Source: an uncultured Eubacteriales bacterium (GTDB lineage Bacteria; Bacillota; Clostridia; Christensenellales; UBA1242). Taken from it: 5,580 nt of DNA. Made by a program: the position numbers and the translations under genes. A model generated the notes under the pieces. The model searched no databases, was not told the origin of the DNA, and saw only the letters and a program-made list of their open reading frames with translations. The stretch spans positions 1 through 5,580 of the forward strand of contig CAJJIV010000059.1 of the NCBI GenBank assembly GCA_905187655.1, read 5' to 3'. This document shows positions 1 through 5,580 of this stretch, piece by piece (position 1 is the stretch's first letter; every line of letters starts with the position of its first letter).

Positions 1-11
1 CTTAACAAGAA

Positions 12-182
12 CTATATAAAGCAAGTTATTAAAACTTCCATCAACATAAAAACAAGTGCAACAAGCCAAATACTTCTTGAATAGTATTCCGACATAAGTG
101 ATGGCAATCTTTGGAATTTAGAAGCAGTAATAGAAACAAATAAAAGTAAGCACACTTGATGCGTAGTTAATCTATTATTCAT
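12..182 (-). pseudogene. GerAB-type germinant receptor subunit B, 5' part ended by an in-frame TAG
   Basis: The 56-residue product reads like the N-terminus of a GerAB/spore-permease family protein (APC superfamily, integral subunit of the germinant receptor in the spore inner membrane). A short LTTHQ-type lead-in is followed by a first hydrophobic helix, a LPSL motif like the family's LP-S/R-L at the end of helix 1, then a W and a second hydrophobic helix (about residues 40-56). Family members are usually around 360 residues, so this is a fragment. The frame meets TAG at 12-14 inside helix 2; the three codons after it (F, L, L) would still suit a membrane helix. I chose the ATG at 180-182 over the GTG at 195-197 because a GAGG lies 9 bases upstream of the ATG. 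The ATG overlaps the end of the preceding gerA gene by 8 bases (ATGAATAA), which implies translational coupling. The family assignment rests on a short segment plus the gene order. The rest of the gene would lie outside the window. Confidence 0.6.
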
Positions 183-1638
183 AACTTTCTTCCTCACTGG
201 CTTTATTATTGTTTGCTAAATCTTCTTGTCTGGTTGAATTTATGTTAGGAATACTTTTGGGCCTTTTTTTCATATTCCTTAAATCTTTAATAATTATTCC
301 ATCTTTTGTATCGGCCTTTACCATTGGTGCATATGGAGCAAAGTATGGTGTGCCATAAGAGTCAAAAGTCATTAAATAAGCGGTTACAAACACTAGGGCG
401 ACTAATATTCCATAAAAGCCGGCAACGCCCCCTATAACTGTAAAAATGAGCCTTAAAACACCCGCTGTCTGAGACAGGTCTGGAACCATATAAAGTGTAA
501 CACCACTAATAGCAACCATAATTACCGCAGGCGGAGAAATAATGCCCGCTTGTACCGCAGTATCACCTAAAACCAAAGCACCAATTATAGACAGAGCCAT
601 ACCAAGATACTTTGGCATTCTTACACTTGCTTCATTTAAAATTTCAAATAAAAATAAAACAAAGAGAATTTCTATTATTGGCGGAAACGATAAACTTTCA
701 ATACTACTTTGCAAAGTAATTAAAAAGTCTATTGGCAAAAGAGCATAATGAAAGCTCTGCATAGCTACATAAATTCCAGGTAAAGCAATTGAAATCATAA
801 AGCCAATAACCCGCAATATTCTTGTAGTAACAGCTTTTAAATTTTGTGTAAAATAATCATCAGCACTTTGAAAATCTTCTATAAGTAAATATGGTACAGT
901 TAGCGCAATAGGAGAACCATCAACCAAAACCACCACTCTGCCTTCCATTAGTTTAGCAACTGCAACATCTGGTTTTTCGGTATTCCCTACTTGCTTAAAT
1001 AATTTACTATGCTTTTCTTCTAGCATTTTTTGAATATAAGAACTATCTAAAATTGCATCAATAGAAATTAATTTAAGCCGTTGAATAACTTTATTTACCA
1101 CTGTTTTATCTGCAATTGTAGATATATAAACGACCTTAACAAGGGTGTTAGAATATTTACCCACTTGAACATCTTTTATGTTAAGGTCGGCACTTTTAAC
1201 TTTTCGTCTTATTAAACTTATATTAGTATTAACATCTTCAACAAAACCTTCCCTTGGACCTTTTAACACTGCCGAAGTTGGAGGTTCTGTTATTGCTCTT
1301 TTTTCATAACCTTGACAAGCAAAAGTAACAATCTCATTACTTGGAAGCAAAATAGCAACAAATCCACTTAACAAGTCCGAAATAACATCATCGGATTTTT
1401 GCTTTATTTCACCGCCACTTATAGTCGCTGTGCTTAAAAGAACTTTTGCGTTTAGTTCTTCACTGGTTAATGATACCAGTGGCGAAACTAAAGCGCTACT
1501 TAATAGTTGCTTATTAATTAGCGAATCAATGAAAAAAATTTCCACCTTTCCACAAGGTAAATTAAGAACTTGATTTTTATAATCACTTGAGTCTTTAAAA
1601 GTTTCTTCTAACTCTGTTTTAATATTATTCTTTTGCAT
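175..1638 (-). CDS. gerAA: GerA-family spore germination protein (GerAA-type subunit A)
   Basis: Subunit A of a GerA-type germinant receptor, which in the spore inner membrane senses nutrients and triggers release from dormancy. From the chosen ATG the protein has 487 residues, close to the family's usual 480-500. Residues 1-270 form the hydrophilic N-terminal domain with family hallmarks: EKRAITEPPT (112-121), KGPREGFVEDVNTN (126-139), then SLIRRK, and NTEKPD (219-224) before GRVVVLVDGSP (233-243). The C-terminal half is membrane-embedded, with hydrophobic segments near 275-295, 318-337, 345-362, 366-385 and 394-423, the FPP motif at 318-320 and GTPYFAPYAP (429-438). The tail is charged. A TTG in frame at 1687-1689 would add 17 residues, but these are not family-like and overlap the upstream terminator, so I prefer the ATG at 1636-1638. 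Neither start has a clear Shine-Dalgarno sequence. The gene overlaps the next gene, a GerAB-type ORF, by 8 bases, giving the usual A-then-B order. SpoVAF is a paralogue in the same family, but the following GerAB-like gene favours a true receptor. Confidence 0.93.
   Translation of the reverse strand: MQKNNIKTELEETFKDSSDYKNQVLNLPCGKVEIFFIDSLINKQLLSSALVSPLVSLTSEELNAKVLLSTATISGGEIKQKSDDVISDLLSGFVAILLPSNEIVTFACQGYEKRAITEPPTSAVLKGPREGFVEDVNTNISLIRRKVKSADLNIKDVQVGKYSNTLVKVVYISTIADKTVVNKVIQRLKLISIDAILDSSYIQKMLEEKHSKLFKQVGNTEKPDVAVAKLMEGRVVVLVDGSPIALTVPYLLIEDFQSADDYFTQNLKAVTTRILRVIGFMISIALPGIYVAMQSFHYALLPIDFLITLQSSIESLSFPPIIEILFVLFLFEILNEASVRMPKYLGMALSIIGALVLGDTAVQAGIISPPAVIMVAISGVTLYMVPDLSQTAGVLRLIFTVIGGVAGFYGILVALVFVTAYLMTFDSYGTPYFAPYAPMVKADTKDGIIIKDLRNMKKRPKSIPNINSTRQEDLANNNKASEEESYE
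180..195 (-). promoter_or_regulatory. Ribosome binding site and start of the gerAB-like ORF inside the end of gerAA
   Basis: On the minus strand GAGG (192-195) is followed by 9 bases and ATG (180-182). The site lies wholly in the last codons of gerAA, whose TAA is at 175-177. It decides the start of the second gene in favour of ATG over the GTG at 195-197, which has no Shine-Dalgarno sequence of its own. Confidence 0.6.
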
Positions 1639-1643
1639 AAAAT

Positions 1644-1673
1644 TATTTTGCTTAATAAAACAAATTTTTATAC
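1644..1673 (-). promoter_or_regulatory. Possible SigG-like promoter for the gerA operon (weak)
   Basis: On the minus strand GTATA (1669-1673) fits the forespore SigG -35 pattern. It is followed after 18 bases by CAAAATA (1644-1650), which matches the SigG -10 CATAATA at six of seven positions. GerA operons are known to be SigG-controlled in Bacillus. A transcript from here would begin at or next to the ATG of gerAA (1636-1638), so the message would be nearly leaderless, in keeping with the lack of a visible Shine-Dalgarno sequence. The region is very AT-rich, so a chance match is quite possible. Confidence 0.22.
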
Positions 1674-1690
1674 TTAACAATTTATGCAAT

Positions 1691-1741
1691 TAAAAAGGTA
1701 CAAACGCATTAACCCCTAAATTAAAATTTGTTTGTACCTTT
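1691..1741 (-). terminator. Rho-independent terminator of the ndk-cmk-cvpA-like operon
   Basis: A perfect 12-bp inverted repeat has arms at 1694-1705 and 1730-1741. On the minus strand it reads AAAGGTACAAAC and GTTTGTACCTTT, with a 24-base loop, and the right arm runs into five to six T residues (1691-1696). It lies 13 bases past the stop of the CvpA-like gene and before gerAA, so it should separate the two transcription units. The stem is AT-rich and the loop long, so termination may be incomplete. On the plus strand the following bases are not a T run, so it is directional. Confidence 0.75.
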
Positions 1742-1753
1742 ACATATAATAAA

Positions 1754-4018
1754 TTATTGAACTCCAAACAGTTTTTCCATTTCCGTTTGATTATAACCTT
1801 CACTGCTTATAAGTTCGGTTAGCCACGAGTATTCTGTGGTGTCTAAATTGGTTTTACCAGAATCTACTTTAAAACCAAGATTTACACCATTGTTAATTGT
1901 TAAATTATAAACATATGGTGATTTAGAAATTTCATCTAAAAATGATTTTAATTCTTCTTTGGTGTTAAAAAATTTATGTGTGCCAACATCTTCATTTTTA
2001 ATTACTGAATATACACTTTTCATTGCATCAACTGCGTTTTGCTTATCTTCTGCGGTGGCTGGCAACTCTTCTTTGTCTTCAAGCTTTGAGTAATCTGAAA
2101 CAGAGTTAACGACCTTAGATATTGCATTTGCAGTGGACTCTTCAACTCCAAGTTGAGTTAAGTTTTCTTTACTTGTAATAGATTTAATCATGTCTGTAGA
2201 TTGATTTGTGTCCATTCCATCTAACACATTAATTAAATCATCGGTATTTAAGTTGTCAAGCGAATTTTGCAATTGCTTTGCAACTTTTATGGTCGCCGAA
2301 ACGGTTTTTAACGCATTTTCAAAATCTATTGTGTCATATGTTGATCTAATTGAATTTTCAAGAGTGGCTATGGCAGTTTCATCTTTTCCTAAATTCTTTC
2401 TTACAAGCAACACAGTCAATTCTTTTCCAAGTGTAGTATCGCCTTCAATTGGACAATTTAATAGTTGACTACTTCTTATATTATTTAAAGCACAACCAAG
2501 CGCTTCATAATCAATTTTATCTTCAATATTACCTTCAAGTTGCAATGATTTATATACTTTCCCAAAACAAGAAAATACATTTCCTAAGTAAACCTTTTCA
2601 GTTTCCCAATTTACTTGACTTGCCGTAGTAGAAATAATAAAAGTCTTAGATTCCTCTTCGGTTATATTTAATAATGGGTAACAAAATTTTAAACCGGCTT
2701 CAATAACTTTGGGCAAGGAATTTTTTAAAGTTACTCCATCTGTCATTGCACCAACAAAGTCTATTGCATTAGTTCCTTCAGTTAAGCAATTAATTACGGC
2801 ATCATTTCCTTCTTTATTGGAAATTGCTTTTAATAGTCCAGATTTATTTAAAACTTTCACTGTTTTAACTAGTGCCTTTAAATCAGCTTTAAGGGTAGTT
2901 GGAGTGGATAATTTAAGTTCGTTTATAACGGAATCAAGCGCTCCACTAAGTTCGCCATCTATACTAGGTTTTGTTAATGCTAAAATTGTGGCTTCACCTT
3001 CACCTGCCCAACTTTTTGCAACCGTTACAATAAGTTCATTTGCAATTTCAGGAATAATTTTTGATTCAAATAAATAATCTATCGCTTCATCTACAATATC
3101 AAGGTCTTCTGATGTCAAATTGTTAACATTAATGTCTTTAAGTCTTTCAATTCTTACATAAACTTTAACCAAATTATCCGCTTCTTCGGTTAATTTAATT
3201 TTCTGCTTGTTGTCTGTTTTTATTGTTGTTAAATATTCGACACTTTTTGTGGAGATGGACTTGTACCCAAAGACATTAAGAATCTTAAGTGGCCAAGCAT
3301 TATTAAATTGGCCAAAATAATCATCTATTAAATTTGCCGATTCCTGCCCCGAGCCTGTTTCTTGTGATAAATTATTAATGTCATCTGCATACACCGTGTT
3401 AGAGTTATTGTAAGAAGTGCTTGTAACAGGGTTTGATTGATTGTTATATTCATTTATATAATTAATTTCTTTGTTGCAAAAATTAATTGCACCTGCAAAA
3501 GGAAGAAAAATCACTGCAAAAACAATTACCGCTTGAACAACTCCAATTGCACAACCACTAAGCCTGTGTTTATTGGCTGGATCGCCGTTTTTATCCACCT
3601 TCTTTACAATAAAAGGAGCAATAATCGCATAAATTAACAGCATTATTAATGAAATTACTAAGAACATTAATAAAAACAAAAATAAATTGGCAATTCCCAC
3701 CGGAACTCTTAATATCAAACTTTCTGCCGTAGGACTGCTAGAAATAATATCAGCTACAGTGTCAATGCTTTTAAGATAATTTATTATTGTGTCGTTAACT
3801 GTTGTTACACCTACATTGCCTATTGTCAAATTGAATTTTGTTAAGTCCATATTTAAAATTGCATTACTAAATAATGGTGTTAAAAAGAACGCTAAAATCG
3901 CACTAATTATAACACCGCCCAGCCTAAGCAAAGACCTTTTTAGTCCCCTTAGCAAACCAAGAAGCAAACCAATAATAATTAGCCCTACAAAAATAATTCC
4001 TATAATACCTTTTACCAT
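1754..4018 (-). CDS. CvpA-like membrane protein with a very large C-terminal extracytoplasmic region
   Basis: This 754-residue protein begins with a CvpA-type (colicin V production family) four-helix domain. Hydrophobic segments lie at about 4-24, 34-54, 108-136 and 155-178, the basic loop GLLRGLKRSLLRLGG at 21-35 is typical of the family, and KHRLSGCAIGVVQA (150-163) resembles the family's third conserved stretch. Basic residues in loops 22-33 and 139-152 place those loops in the cytoplasm, so the N-terminus and the 575-residue tail are predicted to be outside. Ordinary CvpA proteins have about 160-200 residues, so the tail is a major addition. It begins with an N/S/T-rich linker (181-230) and then appears mainly helical, with degenerate repeats near 289-324, 486-522, 578-613 and 667-705. 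I recognise no catalytic motif. The start is secure: AAGGAGG sits 4 bases before the ATG. The gene is last in the operon, 53 bases after cmk. The CvpA family is linked to envelope functions, but its molecular role is not settled, and no function is claimed for the tail. Confidence 0.8.
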   Translation of the reverse strand: MVKGIIGIIFVGLIIIGLLLGLLRGLKRSLLRLGGVIISAILAFFLTPLFSNAILNMDLTKFNLTIGNVGVTTVNDTIINYLKSIDTVADIISSSPTAESLILRVPVGIANLFLFLLMFLVISLIMLLIYAIIAPFIVKKVDKNGDPANKHRLSGCAIGVVQAVIVFAVIFLPFAGAINFCNKEINYINEYNNQSNPVTSTSYNNSNTVYADDINNLSQETGSGQESANLIDDYFGQFNNAWPLKILNVFGYKSISTKSVEYLTTIKTDNKQKIKLTEEADNLVKVYVRIERLKDINVNNLTSEDLDIVDEAIDYLFESKIIPEIANELIVTVAKSWAGEGEATILALTKPSIDGELSGALDSVINELKLSTPTTLKADLKALVKTVKVLNKSGLLKAISNKEGNDAVINCLTEGTNAIDFVGAMTDGVTLKNSLPKVIEAGLKFCYPLLNITEEESKTFIISTTASQVNWETEKVYLGNVFSCFGKVYKSLQLEGNIEDKIDYEALGCALNNIRSSQLLNCPIEGDTTLGKELTVLLVRKNLGKDETAIATLENSIRSTYDTIDFENALKTVSATIKVAKQLQNSLDNLNTDDLINVLDGMDTNQSTDMIKSITSKENLTQLGVEESTANAISKVVNSVSDYSKLEDKEELPATAEDKQNAVDAMKSVYSVIKNEDVGTHKFFNTKEELKSFLDEISKSPYVYNLTINNGVNLGFKVDSGKTNLDTTEYSWLTELISSEGYNQTEMEKLFGVQ

Positions 4019-4022
4019 TTTG

Positions 4023-4029
4023 CCTCCTT
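4023..4029 (-). promoter_or_regulatory. Strong Shine-Dalgarno site of the CvpA-like gene
   Basis: AAGGAGG on the minus strand is a near-perfect anti-16S match, 4 bases before the ATG at 4016-4018. It is the best ribosome site in the window, suggesting independent and efficient translation of this last gene after the 53-base gap behind cmk. Confidence 0.8.
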
Positions 4030-4071
4030 TTGTATCTAGATAAAGTATTTGTCCTAGAAAAATATTTAAAC

Positions 4072-4746
4072 TTAATTTTTTGTTGTTTTATATTTTTTTA
4101 CAATAGACGCAAGATAATCTACCATTTTATCTACATCGTTACCAGAATTATCAACAATAATCGCATCTAAAGCTGGTTTTAGTGGAGAAATTTCTCGCTC
4201 CATATCTAATCGATCTCGCTCTTTAATCTCTTCAATTACTTTACTTAAAGAAATGTGCTCACCCTTTTTGTCGTAGTCAGCTTTCCTTCTTTGTGCCCGA
4301 ACTTCAACCGAAGCCGACATAAAAAATTTAACTTCGGCATTAGGAAAAACCACAGTACCAATGTCCCTGCCTTCAACCACAGAATCATTGCTTGTTGCAA
4401 TTTGGCGCTGGATTTTGCGTACAACTTCTCTTAGTTTAGGCAATTTTGCATATCTTACAACCGCCTGGCTAATGTGATGCTGATTTATTTCACCAGATAC
4501 ATCTTTGCCATTAAGTGTAATAAAGAACTCGCCATTTTTAAAACCTTCAACAACACTCATATCTTTAACAAGATTATAAAAATCATCTTCGTTAAAATAA
4601 TCTTCATTAAAGTTTTCTAAAATTAATATAGTCATAGCACGATATATTGCGCCAGTGTTACAATATACAAAACCAAGTTTTTGGGCAAGTCTTTTTGCAA
4701 TAGTAGACTTTCCAGAACTTGCTGTTCCATCTATGGTTACAATCAT
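4072..4746 (-). CDS. cmk: Cytidylate kinase (CMP/dCMP kinase)
   Basis: Cytoplasmic enzyme that transfers phosphate from ATP to CMP or dCMP, giving CDP or dCDP for RNA, DNA and CDP-linked lipid synthesis. The 224-residue length fits the bacterial family. Visible motifs in order are: the P-loop IDGTASSGKST (5-15), the CMP-binding segment NTGAIYRA (30-37), the central GRDIGTVVFPNAEVKFF (126-142), ASVEVRAQRR (145-154) and the C-terminal RDRLDMEREISPLKPA (177-192), which carries the Asp and Arg residues that contact CMP. The usual Asp in the D-(T/S)-G-A-x-Y-R motif is Asn30 here, a mild variation. The ATG at 4744-4746 is supported by AAGGGG, 5 bases upstream. This site shares two bases with the TAA of ndk, only 9 bases away, so the genes are tightly coupled. 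Product CDP/dCDP is a substrate of the ndk product encoded just upstream. Confidence 0.96.
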   Translation of the reverse strand: MIVTIDGTASSGKSTIAKRLAQKLGFVYCNTGAIYRAMTILILENFNEDYFNEDDFYNLVKDMSVVEGFKNGEFFITLNGKDVSGEINQHHISQAVVRYAKLPKLREVVRKIQRQIATSNDSVVEGRDIGTVVFPNAEVKFFMSASVEVRAQRRKADYDKKGEHISLSKVIEEIKERDRLDMEREISPLKPALDAIIVDNSGNDVDKMVDYLASIVKKYKTTKN

Positions 4747-4755
4747 TTTTACCCC

Positions 4756-5196
4756 TTATTTATTATGGTATTCATTATATAATTCTTGTCCAAAGAATCT
4801 TGCAATTTCAGCATTGGCAGTATCTCTTGCATCTGAAGCATGAATAACGTTTTTGCTTGAAGATGCATTTTTGTGCATAAAGTCTCCTCTAATTGTTCCT
4901 GCAGGAGAATTTTTGGTAGGCCCCACAATTTCTCTAATTTTAGCAATTATACCATTACTTCCTCCAACAAGCATGGCATAACATTCTCCGCTAAGCATAT
5001 ATTCTTCTAGTTCAGGATAAAATGGCATATTGGCAATATGTGCATAATGCTCCTTTAAAACTTCCTTATTAATAAGTATGCTTTGTTCGGCAATAATAGT
5101 TCCGCCAATTTCTTCTATTCTTCTTTTAATTTCTGCCTTGTGTTCAAGATATGTTGGTTTAATCATTACGTAACTAAATTCTTCAAAATTTTTCAT
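4756..5196 (-). CDS. ndk: Nucleoside diphosphate kinase
   Basis: Cytoplasmic enzyme that transfers the gamma phosphate between nucleoside triphosphates and diphosphates through a phosphohistidine, balancing NTP and dNTP pools. The 146-residue length is typical. The catalytic site is NVIHASD (116-122) with His119 as the phosphorylated residue. Other expected ligand residues are present: Lys13 in MIKP, Tyr51, Arg88, Thr94 in VGPTKN, Arg103 in TIRGDF and Asn116. The PFYPELEEYMLSGE segment (58-71) matches the Kpn-loop and nucleotide-binding region. The common KPD motif after the first strand is KPT here and the nearby stretch YLEHK is divergent, but no catalytic residue is lost. The ATG at 5194-5196 follows GGAG by 7 bases. 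It is first in the operon, about 25 bases from the predicted transcription start, and is followed by cmk after 9 bases. Confidence 0.97.
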   Translation of the reverse strand: MKNFEEFSYVMIKPTYLEHKAEIKRRIEEIGGTIIAEQSILINKEVLKEHYAHIANMPFYPELEEYMLSGECYAMLVGGSNGIIAKIREIVGPTKNSPAGTIRGDFMHKNASSSKNVIHASDARDTANAEIARFFGQELYNEYHNK

Positions 5197-5227
5197 TTTT
5201 CTTCTCCGTAAATTTATTTTACATAAT

Positions 5228-5257
5228 ATAATACCAAAAAATCAACATAGTTGTCAA
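5228..5257 (-). promoter_or_regulatory. SigA-type promoter of the ndk-cmk-cvpA-like operon
   Basis: On the minus strand a perfect -35 TTGACA (5252-5257) is followed after 18 bases by TATTAT (5228-5233), a five-of-six match to TATAAT. The TG of an extended -10 element directly precedes it (TGG-TATTAT). Transcription should start near 5221, giving a leader of about 25 bases with room for the GGAG site and no riboswitch or attenuator. This suggests constitutive vegetative expression. Confidence 0.8.
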
Positions 5258-5315
5258 ATTAATATGAGTATTAATAAACAATGACGAACGCCATATAGGA
5301 TATTTGTTTCATAAT

Positions 5316-5332
5316 ATTATCACTTTGATAAT
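5316..5332. repeat. Short palindrome, possible operator
   Basis: ATTATCA-CTT-TGATAAT is a perfect 7-bp inverted repeat with a 3-base centre. It lies about 60 bases upstream of the ndk -35 box. Its symmetry fits a dimeric regulator site, but AT-rich spacer easily gives such palindromes, and no regulator is encoded in the window. Confidence 0.35.
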
Positions 5333-5470
5333 CTAGCAAAATATTACCTATATTTAGAACTATATATCTAATTATAACTAGAAATTTTTGTGCTGTTTAA
5401 AATTACATACACAAACTTTGAGTGTCTTTTAGAAAACAATTTTTCTGTTTCGCAATTTGTATTCTTTCTG

Positions 5471-5540
5471 CTGGCGTTAGTTCAAAGTTAGTTGATGAAG
5501 CAAAGCGACACCGACTTGTATCAAGACAAGCACACGCCAG
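5471..5540. repeat. 70-base segment closed by a 7-bp inverted repeat
   Basis: CTGGCGT (5471-5477) and ACGCCAG (5534-5540) are perfect complements. Inside lie two further helices on the plus strand: CTTGT/ACAAG (5515-5519 with 5526-5530, 6-base loop) and an imperfect hairpin over 5490-5516 whose end competes with the first by two bases. The layout is cloverleaf-sized, but there is no T-arm consensus and no anticodon arm, so it is not a tRNA. It could be a small structured RNA, the end of a mobile or dispersed repeat, or chance. Confidence 0.5.
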
Positions 5541-5546
5541 AATCCC

Positions 5547-5579
5547 ACTACCCAATATTTACCCAAACTTTTCCCAAAC
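5547..5579. repeat. Three 11-bp direct repeats (iteron-like)
   Basis: On the minus strand the units are GTTTGGGAAAA (5569-5579), GTTTGGGTAAA (5558-5568) and TATTGGGTAGT (5547-5557), followed by another GGG (5544-5546). The GGG triplets recur every 11 bases, about one DNA turn, and the period is not a multiple of three, so it is not a protein repeat. The array may continue beyond the window. Confidence 0.5.
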
Positions 5580-5580
5580 T

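Larger units (their letters stand above)
5197..5580. other. Intergenic region upstream of ndk, no convincing gene
   Basis: These 384 bases hold the ndk ribosome site (GGAG at 5204-5207) and promoter, then very AT-rich spacer to about 5400 with one palindrome (5316-5332). The last 180 bases are less AT-rich and contain an inverted repeat and short direct repeats. In that part a minus-strand frame is open from 5558 to a TAA at 5403-5405 (51 codons, including LTPAERIQIAKQK), and a plus-strand frame is open from 5422 to the window end. Neither has a good start or a family I recognise, so I call neither a gene. Confidence 0.6.

Noticed and set aside
1639..1689. Extension of gerAA to the in-frame TTG
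   Set aside because: The added 17 residues are not family-like, there is no ribosome site, and the start would touch the terminator T run.
1674..1709. Minus-strand mini-ORF of 11 codons (MRLYLFNCINC) preceded by AGGGG, inside the terminator
   Set aside because: The spacing to the ATG is short, the ORF overlaps the terminator stem, and no regulatory codon run is seen. A chance ORF is the simpler view.
3789..4043. Plus-strand ORFs opposite the CvpA-like gene and opposite gerAA
   Set aside because: They are antisense shadows of real minus-strand genes with no ribosome sites or family resemblance.
4019..4071. TCTAG/CTAGA hairpin or internal promoter between cmk and the CvpA-like gene
   Set aside because: The stem is only 5 bp with no T run, and the best -35/-10 candidates are poor, so no terminator or promoter is supported.
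4749..4946. 65-codon minus-strand frame within ndk
   Set aside because: It lies in another frame of a secure ndk gene and has no family-like features.
5471..5540. tRNA gene
   Set aside because: The length and 7-bp acceptor-like stem are suggestive, but there is no T-loop consensus, no proper D arm and no anticodon stem on either strand.
5422..5580. Plus-strand ORF beginning with GTG and running off the window
   Set aside because: There is no ribosome site and no recognisable family, and a minus-strand frame is also open over most of it. It is more likely a by-product of a repeat element.

Overview
This window is AT-rich and has Shine-Dalgarno-type ribosome binding sites. Every complete gene ends in TAA. 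The left side holds genes of a GerA-type spore germinant receptor. Together these point to an endospore-forming member of the Bacillota, most likely a Clostridia-like and possibly uncultured lineage; the exact group cannot be named from the sequence. All supported genes lie on the minus strand, so transcription runs from right to left.

Right part (5580 to about 1690): a strong-looking vegetative promoter at 5228-5257 starts a compact operon of ndk (nucleoside diphosphate kinase), cmk (cytidylate kinase) and a 754-residue membrane protein with an N-terminal CvpA-like domain. It ends at an intrinsic terminator at 1691-1741. Cmk makes CDP/dCDP from CMP/dCMP and Ndk converts these to the triphosphates, so the first two genes are consecutive steps in pyrimidine nucleotide supply. 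The CvpA-like protein is unusual: about 575 residues, predicted to lie outside the membrane, follow the four-helix domain and seem to contain degenerate helical repeats.

Left part (1638 to 1): a second unit starts with a GerAA-type receptor subunit. It overlaps by 8 bases a GerAB-type transporter-like subunit, which meets an in-frame TAG after 56 codons, in its second membrane helix. Only 11 bases remain in the window after that TAG, so nonsense mutation, assembly error and recoding cannot be separated here.

Far right (5197-5580): there is no convincing gene. The region holds the ndk promoter, a 7+7 bp palindrome, a 70-base segment closed by a perfect 7-bp inverted repeat, and three 11-bp direct repeats at the window edge. 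The last 180 bases look different from the AT-rich spacer next to them and may be a dispersed repeat, structured RNA or remnant gene. No complete new system can be demonstrated. The best leads are the enlarged CvpA protein, the repeat-like right edge and the TAG in the germination gene.
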